DNA of 64,000 bases from an uncultured Lachnospiraceae bacterium (lineage in GTDB: Bacteria; Bacillota; Clostridia; Lachnospirales; Lachnospiraceae). The notes beneath the pieces are model-generated. The model saw only the letters and a program-made list of their open reading frames with translations. It had not been told where the DNA came from and ran no database searches. The stretch covers positions 55,903 to 119,902 of the forward strand of contig CAKRJP010000008.1 of NCBI GenBank assembly GCA_934351835.1, read 5' to 3'. This document shows, in pieces, positions 16,858 to 25,034 of this stretch (positions within the stretch are counted from its first letter, which is position 1; each line of letters begins with the position of its first letter). A program made the position numbers and the translations under genes.

Positions 16858-17991
16858 ATGTATGAATTAGTAAAAAAAGATGGTCTTGCCAAAAGAGGAA
16901 GATTACACACAGTACATGGCGTCATTGAGACGCCTGTATTTATGAATGTAGGAACTGCAGCTGCAATTAAGGGTGCAGTTTCTACAACTGATTTACAGGA
17001 AATTAAGACACAGGTAGAGTTATCTAATACCTATCACTTACATGTACGTCCGGGAGATGAAGTAATCAAGAAACTTGGTGGTTTGCATAAGTTTATGGTA
17101 TGGGATAAGCCAATTCTGACAGATTCCGGTGGATTTCAGGTGTTTTCTCTGGCAGGACTAAGAAGAATCAAAGAAGAAGGTGTATATTTTAATTCTCATG
17201 TGGATGGAAGAAAGATTTTCATGGGACCGGAGCAGAGTATGCAGATTCAGTCCAATCTTGCATCTACGATTGCTATGGCGTTTGATGAGTGCCCTTCCAG
17301 TGTAAGTGACAGAGATTATATGGAGAACTCTGTTGATCGTACGACCAGATGGCTGGTACGGTGTAAGAAGGAGATGGAGAGACTGAACAGTCTCCCGGAT
17401 ACTATTAACAAGCATCAACTGTTATTTGGAATTAATCAGGGTGGGATTTACGAAGATATCCGTATCCGCCATGCAGATGAAATTTCAAAATTAGACCTTG
17501 ATGGATATGCAATCGGTGGACTTGCAGTAGGCGAGACTCATGAGCAGATGTATCGGATCCTGGATGCTGTAGTATCTCATTTGCCGGAAAATAAACCTAC
17601 TTATCTGATGGGTGTCGGAACACCGGCGAATATTCTGGAAGCAGTAGACCGTGGTGTGGATTTCTTTGATTGTGTTTATCCGAGCCGTAATGGCCGTCAT
17701 GGGCATGTTTACACGAACCATGGAAAGATGAATCTGTTCAATGCTAAATATGAGCTGGACACCAGACCAATCGAGGAAGGATGCCAATGTCCGGTATGTA
17801 AGCATTATTCCAGAGCGTATATCAGACATTTGCTGAAAGCAAAAGAGATGTTAGGAATGCGGTTATGTGTACTTCATAATCTGTATTTTTATAATACAAT
17901 GATGGAAGAAATCAGAGCGGCAATCGAGCAGGGCAGATATAAACAGTACAAAGAAGAAAAACTTGCAGGTATGGCTGCAGGGGAATCATAA
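16858..17991 (+). CDS. tgt: tRNA-guanine transglycosylase Tgt
   Basis: 377 aa TIM-barrel enzyme that swaps G34 for preQ1 in GUN-anticodon tRNAs. Visible are the ILTDSGGFQVFSL segment (first catalytic Asp), GGLAVGE, the second-Asp region DRGVDFFDCVYPSRNGRHG, and the zinc ligands C309/C311/C314 and H340 (CQCPVCKHYS ... LHN). It is followed by yajC, the usual tgt-yajC order in bacteria, but yajC appears to have its own promoter. Confidence 0.97.
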   Translation: MYELVKKDGLAKRGRLHTVHGVIETPVFMNVGTAAAIKGAVSTTDLQEIKTQVELSNTYHLHVRPGDEVIKKLGGLHKFMVWDKPILTDSGGFQVFSLAGLRRIKEEGVYFNSHVDGRKIFMGPEQSMQIQSNLASTIAMAFDECPSSVSDRDYMENSVDRTTRWLVRCKKEMERLNSLPDTINKHQLLFGINQGGIYEDIRIRHADEISKLDLDGYAIGGLAVGETHEQMYRILDAVVSHLPENKPTYLMGVGTPANILEAVDRGVDFFDCVYPSRNGRHGHVYTNHGKMNLFNAKYELDTRPIEEGCQCPVCKHYSRAYIRHLLKAKEMLGMRLCVLHNLYFYNTMMEEIRAAIEQGRYKQYKEEKLAGMAAGES

Positions 17992-18016
17992 AAAAGTATA
18001 AATTATCAAAAAGTTA

Positions 18017-18045
18017 TTGCTGAAACAGTCAGAATTGTGTATGAT
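18017..18045 (+). promoter_or_regulatory. Promoter of yajC
   Basis: TTGCTG (18017-18022), 17-bp spacer, TATGAT (18040-18045), in the gap between tgt and yajC. The predicted start is near 18052, about 30 bp before the ATG. Confidence 0.6.
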
Positions 18046-18082
18046 AGCAATAGTGTTTAAATGAGATTTAGGAGGAAGATTT

Positions 18083-18388
18083 ATGTACGCATCATTATTA
18101 GCACAGAGCTCAACGAGCTGGGTAACACTTATTATTATATATGTAGTCCTTTTCGGTGGATTTTATTTTCTATTTATGAGACCACAGAAAAAAGAGCAGC
18201 AGAGAGTTCAGAATATGGTAGCAGAGATGGAAGTAGGGGATACAGTACTTACAACCAGCGGTTTCTACGGAGTGATCATTGACATCCAGGAAGATGATGT
18301 GATCGTAGAGTTTGGAAGCAACAAGAACTGTCGTATTCCAATGCAGAAAGCAGCAATTGCACAGGTTGAGAAGTTATCTGCTGAATAA
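18083..18388 (+). CDS. yajC: Preprotein translocase subunit YajC
   Basis: 101 aa. One N-terminal membrane segment (VTLIIIYVVLFGGFYFLFM) is followed by the conserved RPQKKEQQRVQNM and a small SH3-like cytoplasmic domain (VGDTVLTTSGFYGVIIDI). YajC is an accessory of the Sec translocon with SecDF and YidC. AGGAGG lies seven bases before the ATG. secD/secF do not follow here; a terminator does. Confidence 0.93.
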   Translation: MYASLLAQSSTSWVTLIIIYVVLFGGFYFLFMRPQKKEQQRVQNMVAEMEVGDTVLTTSGFYGVIIDIQEDDVIVEFGSNKNCRIPMQKAAIAQVEKLSAE

Positions 18389-18402
18389 AAATAAGAATTT
18401 AA

Positions 18403-18447
18403 GAAAGGCTTTACATGGAGTGATTCATGTAAAGTCTTTTCTTTTTT
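18403..18447 (+). terminator. Terminator after yajC
   Basis: The stem AAAGGCTTTACATG pairs with CATGTAAAGTCTTT around an 8-nt loop and is followed by TTCTTTTTTT. Confidence 0.92.
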
Positions 18448-18599
18448 TATGTATTGATAAAAAATATACGATATGGAAAAAGATTGTACTTGAATAAATA
18501 CAAAAATGACCAAATTGTACAAAAACAGATACAAAATAACAGGCATAATTTAAGGGATTGCACAAAATCAAGTACAAAGGTTTTTATATTTTAATAAGC

Positions 18600-18628
18600 T
18601 TGATATTTCCCTAACGGGGTGCTATACT
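18600..18628 (+). promoter_or_regulatory. Promoter of pflB
   Basis: TTGATA (18600-18605), 17-bp spacer, TATACT (18623-18628). The leader to the pflB ATG is about 45 nt and includes AAAGGGG. The rest of the 18448-18600 spacer is AT-rich, with no gene or recognised operator. Confidence 0.7.
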
Positions 18629-18680
18629 AACGTCGAAATCAATAAAAAATATCTAATATATAAGAAAGGGGCAAACTACA

Positions 18681-20933
18681 ATGGCACAGTTTGAACAATG
18701 GAATGGTTTTGCTGGTAAGATCTGGAAAGATGAGATCAATGTACGTGATTTCATCCAGAACAACTACACTCCTTATGATGGAGATGAATCTTTCTTAGCA
18801 GGTCCTACAGATGCTACTAACACATTATGGGGTAAACTTCAGGAGTTACAGAAAGAGGAGCGTGCAAAAGGCGGAGTTCTTGAGTGCGAGACTGAAGTTG
18901 TATCAGGACTTACAGCTTACGGACCAGGATATATTTCTGAGGAGACAAAAGACCTTGAGAAGGTTGTCGGACTTCAGACAGACAAGCCACTGAAAAGAGC
19001 GTTTATGCCATATGGTGGTATCAAGATGGCAGAGCAGGCTGCTTCAAACTATGGTTACGAAGTAAATCCAGAGTTACACAAGATTTTTACTGAGTATCAT
19101 AAGACACACAACCAGGGAGTATTCGATATCTATACACCTGAGATGATGAAAGCACGTCACTGCAAAGTTATTACAGGACTTCCGGACACTTATGGACGTG
19201 GACGTATCGTGGGCGATTATCGTAGAATTGCTCTTTACGGTATAGATTACCTGATGGCAGAGAAGAAAAAAGACTTTGCTAATACTCAGAAACATGGTAT
19301 GAGAGATGAGGATTTCCGTCTTCGTGAAGAAATCACAGATCAGTACAATGCATTAAAGGGTATGAAAGAAATGGCTAAGGCTTATGGTTATGATATTTCT
19401 CAGCCAGCTAAAGATGCAAGAGAAGCTTGCCAGTGGTTATACTTTGGATATCTTGCAGCTATCAAGACACAGAACGGTGCTGCAATGTCTGTAGGTCGTG
19501 TATCTACATTCCTTGATATCTATATTGAAAAAGACTTAAAAGAAGGAAAATTAACAGAGTCTGAGGCTCAGGAGTTAATTGACCACATGGTTATGAAGTT
19601 CCGTATGGTTAAATTTGCTCGTATTCCTTCATATAATGAATTATTCTCAGGAGACCCAACATGGGCAACACTTGAAGTTGGTGGACTTGGACAGGATGGA
19701 CGTTCAATGGTAACAAAGAACGATTTCCGTTTCCTTCATACATTACAGAACATGGGACCTTCTCCAGAGCCGAACTTAACAGTTCTTTACTCTAAGAGAC
19801 TTCCGGAAGCATTCAGAAAATATGCTGCATTAATTTCTGTAGAGACAAGCTCAATCCAGTATGAGAACGATGATGTTATGCGTCCGGTATGGGGCGATGA
19901 CTACAGCATCTGCTGCTGTGTATCTGCTACACAGACTGGTAAAGAGATGCAGTTCTTCGGAGCTCGTGCTAACCTTGCTAAGTGCTTACTGTACGCTATC
20001 AATGGTGGTATGGATGAGATGAAGAAAGAGCAGTGCGGACCTAAGTATCAGCCAATCACTTCTGAGTACCTTGAGTATGATGAAGTAATCGCTGCATATG
20101 ACAAGATGATGTCTTGGTTAGCTACACTGTATGTAGAGACACTGAATGCTATCCACTATATGCATGATAAATATTTCTATGAGGCTGCTGAGATGGCTCT
20201 TATCGATACAAATGTAAGACGTACATTTGCAACAGGTATTGCTGGATTCTCTCACGTAGTAGACTCACTTTCAGCTATCAAATATGCGAAAGTTAAAGCT
20301 ATCCGTGACGAAGATGGTATCACAACAGACTTCGAGATCGAGGGAGACTTCCCAAGATACGGTAACGATGATGAGAGAGCTGATGAGATTGCTGTATGGC
20401 TTCTCAGAACATTCATGGAGAAAGTTGCAAGCAACTGGACATACAGAAATTCAGAGCCTACAACATCTATTCTTACAATTACTTCAAACGTTGTATATGG
20501 TAAGAACACAGGTGCTCTTCCGGATGGAAGAAAAGCAAAAGAGCCACTTTCACCAGGTGCTAACCCATCATACGGTGCAGAGAAGAATGGTCTTCTTGCT
20601 TCACTGAACTCAGTTGCTAAGCTTCCATATGAGCTTGCATTAGATGGTATTTCTAATACTCAGACAATCAACCCGGGAGCATTAGGACATACAGAAGAAG
20701 AGCGTATCAAGAATCTTGTACAGGTATTAGACGGATACTTTGAGCAGGGAGCTCACCACTTGAATGTAAACGTATTTGGTACAGAGAAACTGATCGATGC
20801 TATGGAGCATCCGGAGAAACCAGAATACGCTAACTTCACAATCCGTGTATCTGGATATGCTGTTAAATTTATCGACCTGACTCGCGAGCAGCAGTTAGAT
20901 GTAATCGCAAGAACATGTCACGATCATATGTAA
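18681..20933 (+). CDS. pflB: Formate acetyltransferase (pyruvate formate-lyase)
   Basis: 750 aa glycyl-radical enzyme. It cleaves pyruvate plus CoA to acetyl-CoA and formate under anaerobiosis. The active-site cysteines are in SICCCVSATQTG; C412/C413 correspond to the catalytic pair. The radical glycine is in RVSGYAVKFIDL, Gly725. Codon use is strongly biased and the ribosome site is strong, as expected for a very highly expressed protein. It is paired with its activase gene pflA 120 bp downstream. A perfect hairpin lies between them. Confidence 0.98.
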   Translation: MAQFEQWNGFAGKIWKDEINVRDFIQNNYTPYDGDESFLAGPTDATNTLWGKLQELQKEERAKGGVLECETEVVSGLTAYGPGYISEETKDLEKVVGLQTDKPLKRAFMPYGGIKMAEQAASNYGYEVNPELHKIFTEYHKTHNQGVFDIYTPEMMKARHCKVITGLPDTYGRGRIVGDYRRIALYGIDYLMAEKKKDFANTQKHGMRDEDFRLREEITDQYNALKGMKEMAKAYGYDISQPAKDAREACQWLYFGYLAAIKTQNGAAMSVGRVSTFLDIYIEKDLKEGKLTESEAQELIDHMVMKFRMVKFARIPSYNELFSGDPTWATLEVGGLGQDGRSMVTKNDFRFLHTLQNMGPSPEPNLTVLYSKRLPEAFRKYAALISVETSSIQYENDDVMRPVWGDDYSICCCVSATQTGKEMQFFGARANLAKCLLYAINGGMDEMKKEQCGPKYQPITSEYLEYDEVIAAYDKMMSWLATLYVETLNAIHYMHDKYFYEAAEMALIDTNVRRTFATGIAGFSHVVDSLSAIKYAKVKAIRDEDGITTDFEIEGDFPRYGNDDERADEIAVWLLRTFMEKVASNWTYRNSEPTTSILTITSNVVYGKNTGALPDGRKAKEPLSPGANPSYGAEKNGLLASLNSVAKLPYELALDGISNTQTINPGALGHTEEERIKNLVQVLDGYFEQGAHHLNVNVFGTEKLIDAMEHPEKPEYANFTIRVSGYAVKFIDLTREQQLDVIARTCHDHM

Positions 20934-20973
20934 TCTGAGATCGCATAATTATTAAGTTAAATAACGTATCATG

Positions 20974-21002
20974 GTTGGCAGGTATATTGTATACCTGCCA
21001 AC
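20974..21002 (+). repeat. Perfect hairpin between pflB and pflA
   Basis: 13-bp perfect arms (GTTGGCAGGTATA / TATACCTGCCAAC) with a 3-nt loop. No T-run follows, so it is not a standard terminator. It could stabilise the 3' end of the abundant pflB message, or act as a processing or attenuation point that lowers pflA expression. Confidence 0.85.
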
Positions 21003-21056
21003 TGTATACTAAGGAAATATTAGAATATCAGTATCGTGCTGAGAAAGGAGACATTT

Positions 21057-21785
21057 ATGACCAAAGGATATATTCATTCATTAGAGAGCTTTGGTTCCGT
21101 TGACGGACCGGGCGTCAGATATATTATCTTTACGACAGGATGTGCGATGCGATGCCAGTTCTGCCATAATCCGGACACCTGGATCATGAGTAAAGGCACA
21201 GAATATACAGCGGACGAGTTATTAAACAAAGCGATCAAATATCGTTCATATTGGGGAAAAGAAGGTGGAATCACAGTCAGCGGAGGAGAACCACTGCTTC
21301 AGATTGATTTCCTGATCGAGCTTTTTGAGAAGGCAAAAGAAATGGGGATCCATACAACACTGGATACCAGTGGAAATCCATTTACAAGAGAAGAACCATT
21401 CTTTTCTAAATTTGAGAGACTGATGAAATCTACAGATCTGATTCTCTTAGATATCAAGCATATCGATGATGAACAGCACAAAATCCTGACAGAGCAGAGC
21501 AACAAGAATATTCTGGATCTTGCAAGATATCTGTCAGATATCAATAAGCCAGTCTGGATTCGTCACGTATTAGTTCCGGAGCGCAATGATAAAGATGAAT
21601 ATCTGCTTCGATTGAGAGAGTTCATTGATACCTTGCAGAATGTACAGAAAGTAGAAGTACTTCCGTATCACACACTTGGGGTGTACAAATGGCAGGAATT
21701 GGGCTATGAGTATAAGCTGGAAGGAATCGAACCGCCGACGAAAGAACGTGTGGATAATGCGAGAAAGATATTGGGTGCGGTGTAA
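21057..21785 (+). CDS. pflA: Pyruvate formate-lyase activating enzyme
   Basis: 242 aa radical-SAM protein. The CX3CX2C cluster motif CAMRCQFC (C29, C33, C36) is followed by the VSGGEPLLQ glycine-rich segment. It reductively cleaves SAM to install the radical on PflB Gly725. The ATG at 21057 was preferred over 21036 because AAAGGAG stands just upstream. The stop codon TAA (21783-21785) is also the first three bases of a 76-bp tandem repeat array. Confidence 0.96.
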   Translation: MTKGYIHSLESFGSVDGPGVRYIIFTTGCAMRCQFCHNPDTWIMSKGTEYTADELLNKAIKYRSYWGKEGGITVSGGEPLLQIDFLIELFEKAKEMGIHTTLDTSGNPFTREEPFFSKFERLMKSTDLILLDIKHIDDEQHKILTEQSNKNILDLARYLSDINKPVWIRHVLVPERNDKDEYLLRLREFIDTLQNVQKVEVLPYHTLGVYKWQELGYEYKLEGIEPPTKERVDNARKILGAV

Positions 21786-21994
21786 GCCAAGCACATTCAT
21801 AGATTTGCTAAGGCAAATCTATCTCATGAACGGGCAGTCGCCTGTGCAGAGAAAAGGATAAGCCAAGCACATTCATAGATTTGCTAAGGCAAATCTATCT
21901 CATGAACGGGCAGTCGCCTGTGCAGGGAAAAGGGTAAGCCAAGCACATTCATAGATTTGCTAAGGCAAATCTATCTCATGAACGGGCAGTCGCC
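21783..21994 (+). repeat. Three tandem copies of a 76-bp structured repeat
   Basis: Copies start at 21783, 21859 and 21935. Copies 1 and 2 span 76 bp and copy 3 stops after about 60. They differ only in the short AG(A/G)GAAAAGG(A/G) joint. Each unit can fold: AGATTTGC/GCAAATCT around TAAG, extended by TTCAT/ATGAA, with GCACA/TGTGC closing the base. Copy 3 breaks off exactly at GTCGCC, next to a terminator. Copy 1 supplies the pflA stop codon. No coding role is credible. It fits a small palindromic repeat family of unknown type. Confidence 0.9.
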
Positions 21995-22000
21995 CTATAC

Positions 22001-22058
22001 ACAAAAAGAGAGCCAGCCACTTACATGCAAGCATGATGTGGCTGGCTCTCTTTTTGTG
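22001..22058. terminator. Strong terminator after pflA and repeat array
   Basis: A 20-bp perfect stem (ACAAAAAGAGAGCCAGCCAC with its complement) with a loop containing a second mini-stem CATGC/GCATG. The arm ends give T-rich tracts on both strands. It isolates pfl genes from the leuB operon. Confidence 0.92.
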
Positions 22059-22115
22059 TGCATGGCTTGTTGCTTTCGCAAAACCGAGCGTAATCTGTTA
22101 TTTTTCTATTTTATC

Positions 22116-22144
22116 TTGAAAGTTGTTTTAAAATACGATAATAT
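22116..22144 (+). promoter_or_regulatory. Promoter of leuB-ilvD-ilvB-serC-serA
   Basis: TTGAAA (22116-22121), 17-bp spacer, TAATAT (22139-22144), about 37 bp before the leuB ATG. There is no T-box, leader peptide or attenuator in the short leader. Other than this site, 22059-22181 holds nothing recognised. Confidence 0.7.
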
Positions 22145-22181
22145 ATGGGATATAGATTTTTCTTACGAAAGGAAGACGGAT

Positions 22182-23267
22182 ATGAATTTAAAGGTTGGAG
22201 TTATTAAAGGTGATGGAATCGGACCGGAGATTGTTACTGAGGCAATGAAAGTTTTGGATAAAGTTGCAGAGACTTACGGACATTCTATTGATTATACACA
22301 GTTGTTGATGGGTGGAGCATCTATTGATGTTCACGGTGTTCCACTTACAGACGAGACAGTTGCAGAGGCAAAGGCTTGTGACGCTGTTCTGATGGGATCC
22401 ATCGGAGGGGATGCAAAGACTTCTCCATGGTATCAGTTAGAACCATCCAAGAGACCGGAGGCAGGTCTTTTAAAGATTCGTAAGGAACTGAATTTATTTG
22501 CCAATTTGAGACCGGCAATTTTATATGAAGAGTTAAAGGGTGCATGTCCGCTAAAAGAAGAGATTACAGAAGGCGGATTTGATCTGATGATCATGCGCGA
22601 ACTGACGGGAGGTCTTTACTTTGGAGAAAGAAAGACTGTTGAAGAGAATGGTGTTATGACAGCTTATGATTCCCTTACATATAATGAGAACGAAATCAGA
22701 AGAATCGCAAAACGTGGATTTGATATTGCTATGAAACGCCGCAAGAAAGTGACAAGTGTTGATAAAGCAAACGTATTGGATTCTTCCAGATTATGGAGAA
22801 AAGTAGTTGAAGAAGTTGCAAAGGATTATCCGGAAGTTACATTAGAACATATGCTGGTTGATAACTGTGCAATGCAGCTTGTAAAAGATCCGAAGCAGTT
22901 CGATGTAGTGCTTACAGAGAATATGTTTGGAGATATTTTATCTGACGAGGCAAGTATGGTGACAGGATCTATCGGAATGTTGGCCAGTGCAAGCCTGAAC
23001 GAAACAAAATTTGGCTTGTACGAGCCAAGTGGCGGTTCTGCGCCGGATATCGCAGGAAAAGGTATTGCAAACCCGATCGCAACGATTCTGTCTGCAGCAA
23101 TGATGCTTCGTTTCAGCTTTGATCTTGACAAGGAAGCAGACGCAATCGAGGCAGCTGTTGCAAAGGTATTAAAAGATGGATATCGCACGATCGATATCAT
23201 GTCAGAGGGCAAGACCAGGGTCGGTACAGAAAAGATTGGAGACCTGATTGCAGAGCATATTGCATAG
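22182..23267 (+). CDS. leuB: 3-isopropylmalate dehydrogenase LeuB
   Basis: 361 aa. It starts MNLKVGVIKGDGIGPEIV after GAAAGGAAG; an in-frame extension back to 21957 runs through the repeat and terminator and is not real. The isopropylmalate/isocitrate dehydrogenase fold is evident. MRELTGGLYFGERK and VLTENMFGDILSDEASMVTGSIGMLASASL carry the substrate and metal residues. It oxidises 3-isopropylmalate with NAD in leucine synthesis. leuCD are not adjacent; leuA lies at 61916. Confidence 0.96.
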   Translation: MNLKVGVIKGDGIGPEIVTEAMKVLDKVAETYGHSIDYTQLLMGGASIDVHGVPLTDETVAEAKACDAVLMGSIGGDAKTSPWYQLEPSKRPEAGLLKIRKELNLFANLRPAILYEELKGACPLKEEITEGGFDLMIMRELTGGLYFGERKTVEENGVMTAYDSLTYNENEIRRIAKRGFDIAMKRRKKVTSVDKANVLDSSRLWRKVVEEVAKDYPEVTLEHMLVDNCAMQLVKDPKQFDVVLTENMFGDILSDEASMVTGSIGMLASASLNETKFGLYEPSGGSAPDIAGKGIANPIATILSAAMMLRFSFDLDKEADAIEAAVAKVLKDGYRTIDIMSEGKTRVGTEKIGDLIAEHIA

Positions 23268-23351
23268 AATATGCATGATTTATACAACGATTATGCAAAG
23301 GTAAAAGATTAGAACAGAATAGATAATCTGTCATAGAAAGGACGTATAGTT

Positions 23352-25019
23352 ATGAAAAGTGATAACGTAAAAGCAGGCATGCAGCAGGCACCTCATCGTA
23401 GTCTGTTTAACGCATTAGGATTTACAGAAGAAGAGATGAAAAAACCTATGGTCGGAATTGTAAGCTCATACAATGAGATTGTTCCCGGACATATGAATCT
23501 TGATAAAATTGTAAACGCCGTAAAACTCGGAGTTGCAGAAGCCGGTGGTGTACCGGTGGTGTTCCCGGCAATCGCAGTTTGTGACGGTATTGCAATGGGA
23601 CATATTGGTATGAAATATTCTCTGGTTACCAGAGATTTGATCGCGGACTCTACAGAGTGTATGGCACTTGCACATCAGTTTGATGCATTGGTTATGGTGC
23701 CAAACTGTGATAAGAATGTCCCGGGACTTTTGATGGCAGCGGCACGTATAAATGTTCCGACTGTATTTGTATCCGGCGGACCGATGTTGGCAGGGCATGT
23801 GCATGGAAAGAAGAGAAGTCTTTCTTCTATGTTTGAGGCTGTAGGTTCTTATGCAGCAGGTACAATGTCTGAAGAAGAAGTGAGAGAATATGAACATAAA
23901 GTATGTCCGACTTGCGGATCATGTTCCGGTATGTATACAGCAAACTCTATGAACTGTCTGACAGAGGCCCTTGGAATGGGACTTGGTGGAAATGGCACGA
24001 TTCCTGCTGTATATTCTGAACGTATCAAACTTGCAAAGCATGCAGGTATGGCAGTCATGGATATGTACAATAAAAATATCCGTCCAAGAGACATTATGAC
24101 AAAAGATGCAATTTTAAATGCATTGACTGTAGATATGGCACTTGGATGTTCTACAAACTCTATGCTTCATCTGCCGGCAATCGCACATGAAGTAGGATTT
24201 GATTTTGATATCAGTTTTGCAAATCCAATCAGTGAAAAGACTCCGAACCTCTGCCATTTAGCACCGGCAGGCCCGACTTATATGGAAGATCTGAATGAAG
24301 CAGGCGGTGTTTATGCAGTGATGAAAGAACTGGCTGAGATCGGATTGCTGCATACAGACTGCATAACAGTTACAGGTAAGACTGTAGGAGAGAATATTAA
24401 AGATGCAGTGAATAAAAATCCAGAAGTTATTCGTCCAATCGATAATCCATACAGCAAGACCGGTGGACTGGCAGTATTAAAAGGAAATCTTGCACCGGAC
24501 GGATCTGTAGTAAAACGTTCTGCTGTAGTAGATGAAATGATGGTACATGAAGGACCTGCAAGAGTATTTGACTGTGAGGAAGACGCAATTACTGCAATCA
24601 AAGGTGGAAAGATCGTAGCTGGTGATGTTGTAGTTATCCGTTACGAGGGACCAAAAGGAGGTCCTGGTATGCGTGAGATGTTAAACCCTACATCTGCAAT
24701 TGCGGGAATGGGACTTGGCTCAAGTGTAGCATTGATCACTGACGGACGTTTTAGTGGAGCATCCAGAGGAGCTTCTATCGGACATGTATCTCCGGAAGCA
24801 GCCGTTGGTGGACCAATCGCACTTGTAGAAGAAGGAGATATCATTAAGATTAATATTCCGGAGATGACACTGGAGTTAGATGTGTCTGATGAGGAACTCA
24901 CAAAGAGAAAAGAAGCATGGACACCAAGAGAACCAAAAGTAACAACAGGTTATCTTGCAAGATATGCATCAATGGTTACATCTGGAAACAGAGGAGCTAT
25001 CCTTAAAGTAAACAAATAA
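23352..25019 (+). CDS. ilvD: Dihydroxy-acid dehydratase IlvD
   Basis: 555 aa. Iron-sulfur cluster and metal ligands are seen in PNCDKNVPG, CPTCGSCSGMYTANSMNC and the GRFSGASRGASIGHVSPEA segment. It makes 2-keto acids for valine and isoleucine, with the valine branch feeding leucine. The gap from leuB is 84 bp without a terminator, and ilvB follows by 15 bp, so the genes are likely co-transcribed. Confidence 0.97.
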   Translation: MKSDNVKAGMQQAPHRSLFNALGFTEEEMKKPMVGIVSSYNEIVPGHMNLDKIVNAVKLGVAEAGGVPVVFPAIAVCDGIAMGHIGMKYSLVTRDLIADSTECMALAHQFDALVMVPNCDKNVPGLLMAAARINVPTVFVSGGPMLAGHVHGKKRSLSSMFEAVGSYAAGTMSEEEVREYEHKVCPTCGSCSGMYTANSMNCLTEALGMGLGGNGTIPAVYSERIKLAKHAGMAVMDMYNKNIRPRDIMTKDAILNALTVDMALGCSTNSMLHLPAIAHEVGFDFDISFANPISEKTPNLCHLAPAGPTYMEDLNEAGGVYAVMKELAEIGLLHTDCITVTGKTVGENIKDAVNKNPEVIRPIDNPYSKTGGLAVLKGNLAPDGSVVKRSAVVDEMMVHEGPARVFDCEEDAITAIKGGKIVAGDVVVIRYEGPKGGPGMREMLNPTSAIAGMGLGSSVALITDGRFSGASRGASIGHVSPEAAVGGPIALVEEGDIIKINIPEMTLELDVSDEELTKRKEAWTPREPKVTTGYLARYASMVTSGNRGAILKVNK

Positions 25020-25034
25020 AAGGAGATCACAGGT

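Noticed and set aside
21783..21994. CRISPR array
   Set aside because: There are three direct copies of a 76-bp unit with no variable spacers and no cas genes nearby.
21957..22181. In-frame upstream extension of leuB through the repeat and terminator
   Set aside because: It would translate a 76-bp repeat copy, a 20-bp terminator stem and the promoter. The ATG at 22182 has a ribosome site and begins exactly at the LeuB family start.
22059..22181. Possible T-box or leucine leader before leuB
   Set aside because: No T-box core sequence, specifier stem or leucine-rich short ORF is present; only a simple promoter and short leader.
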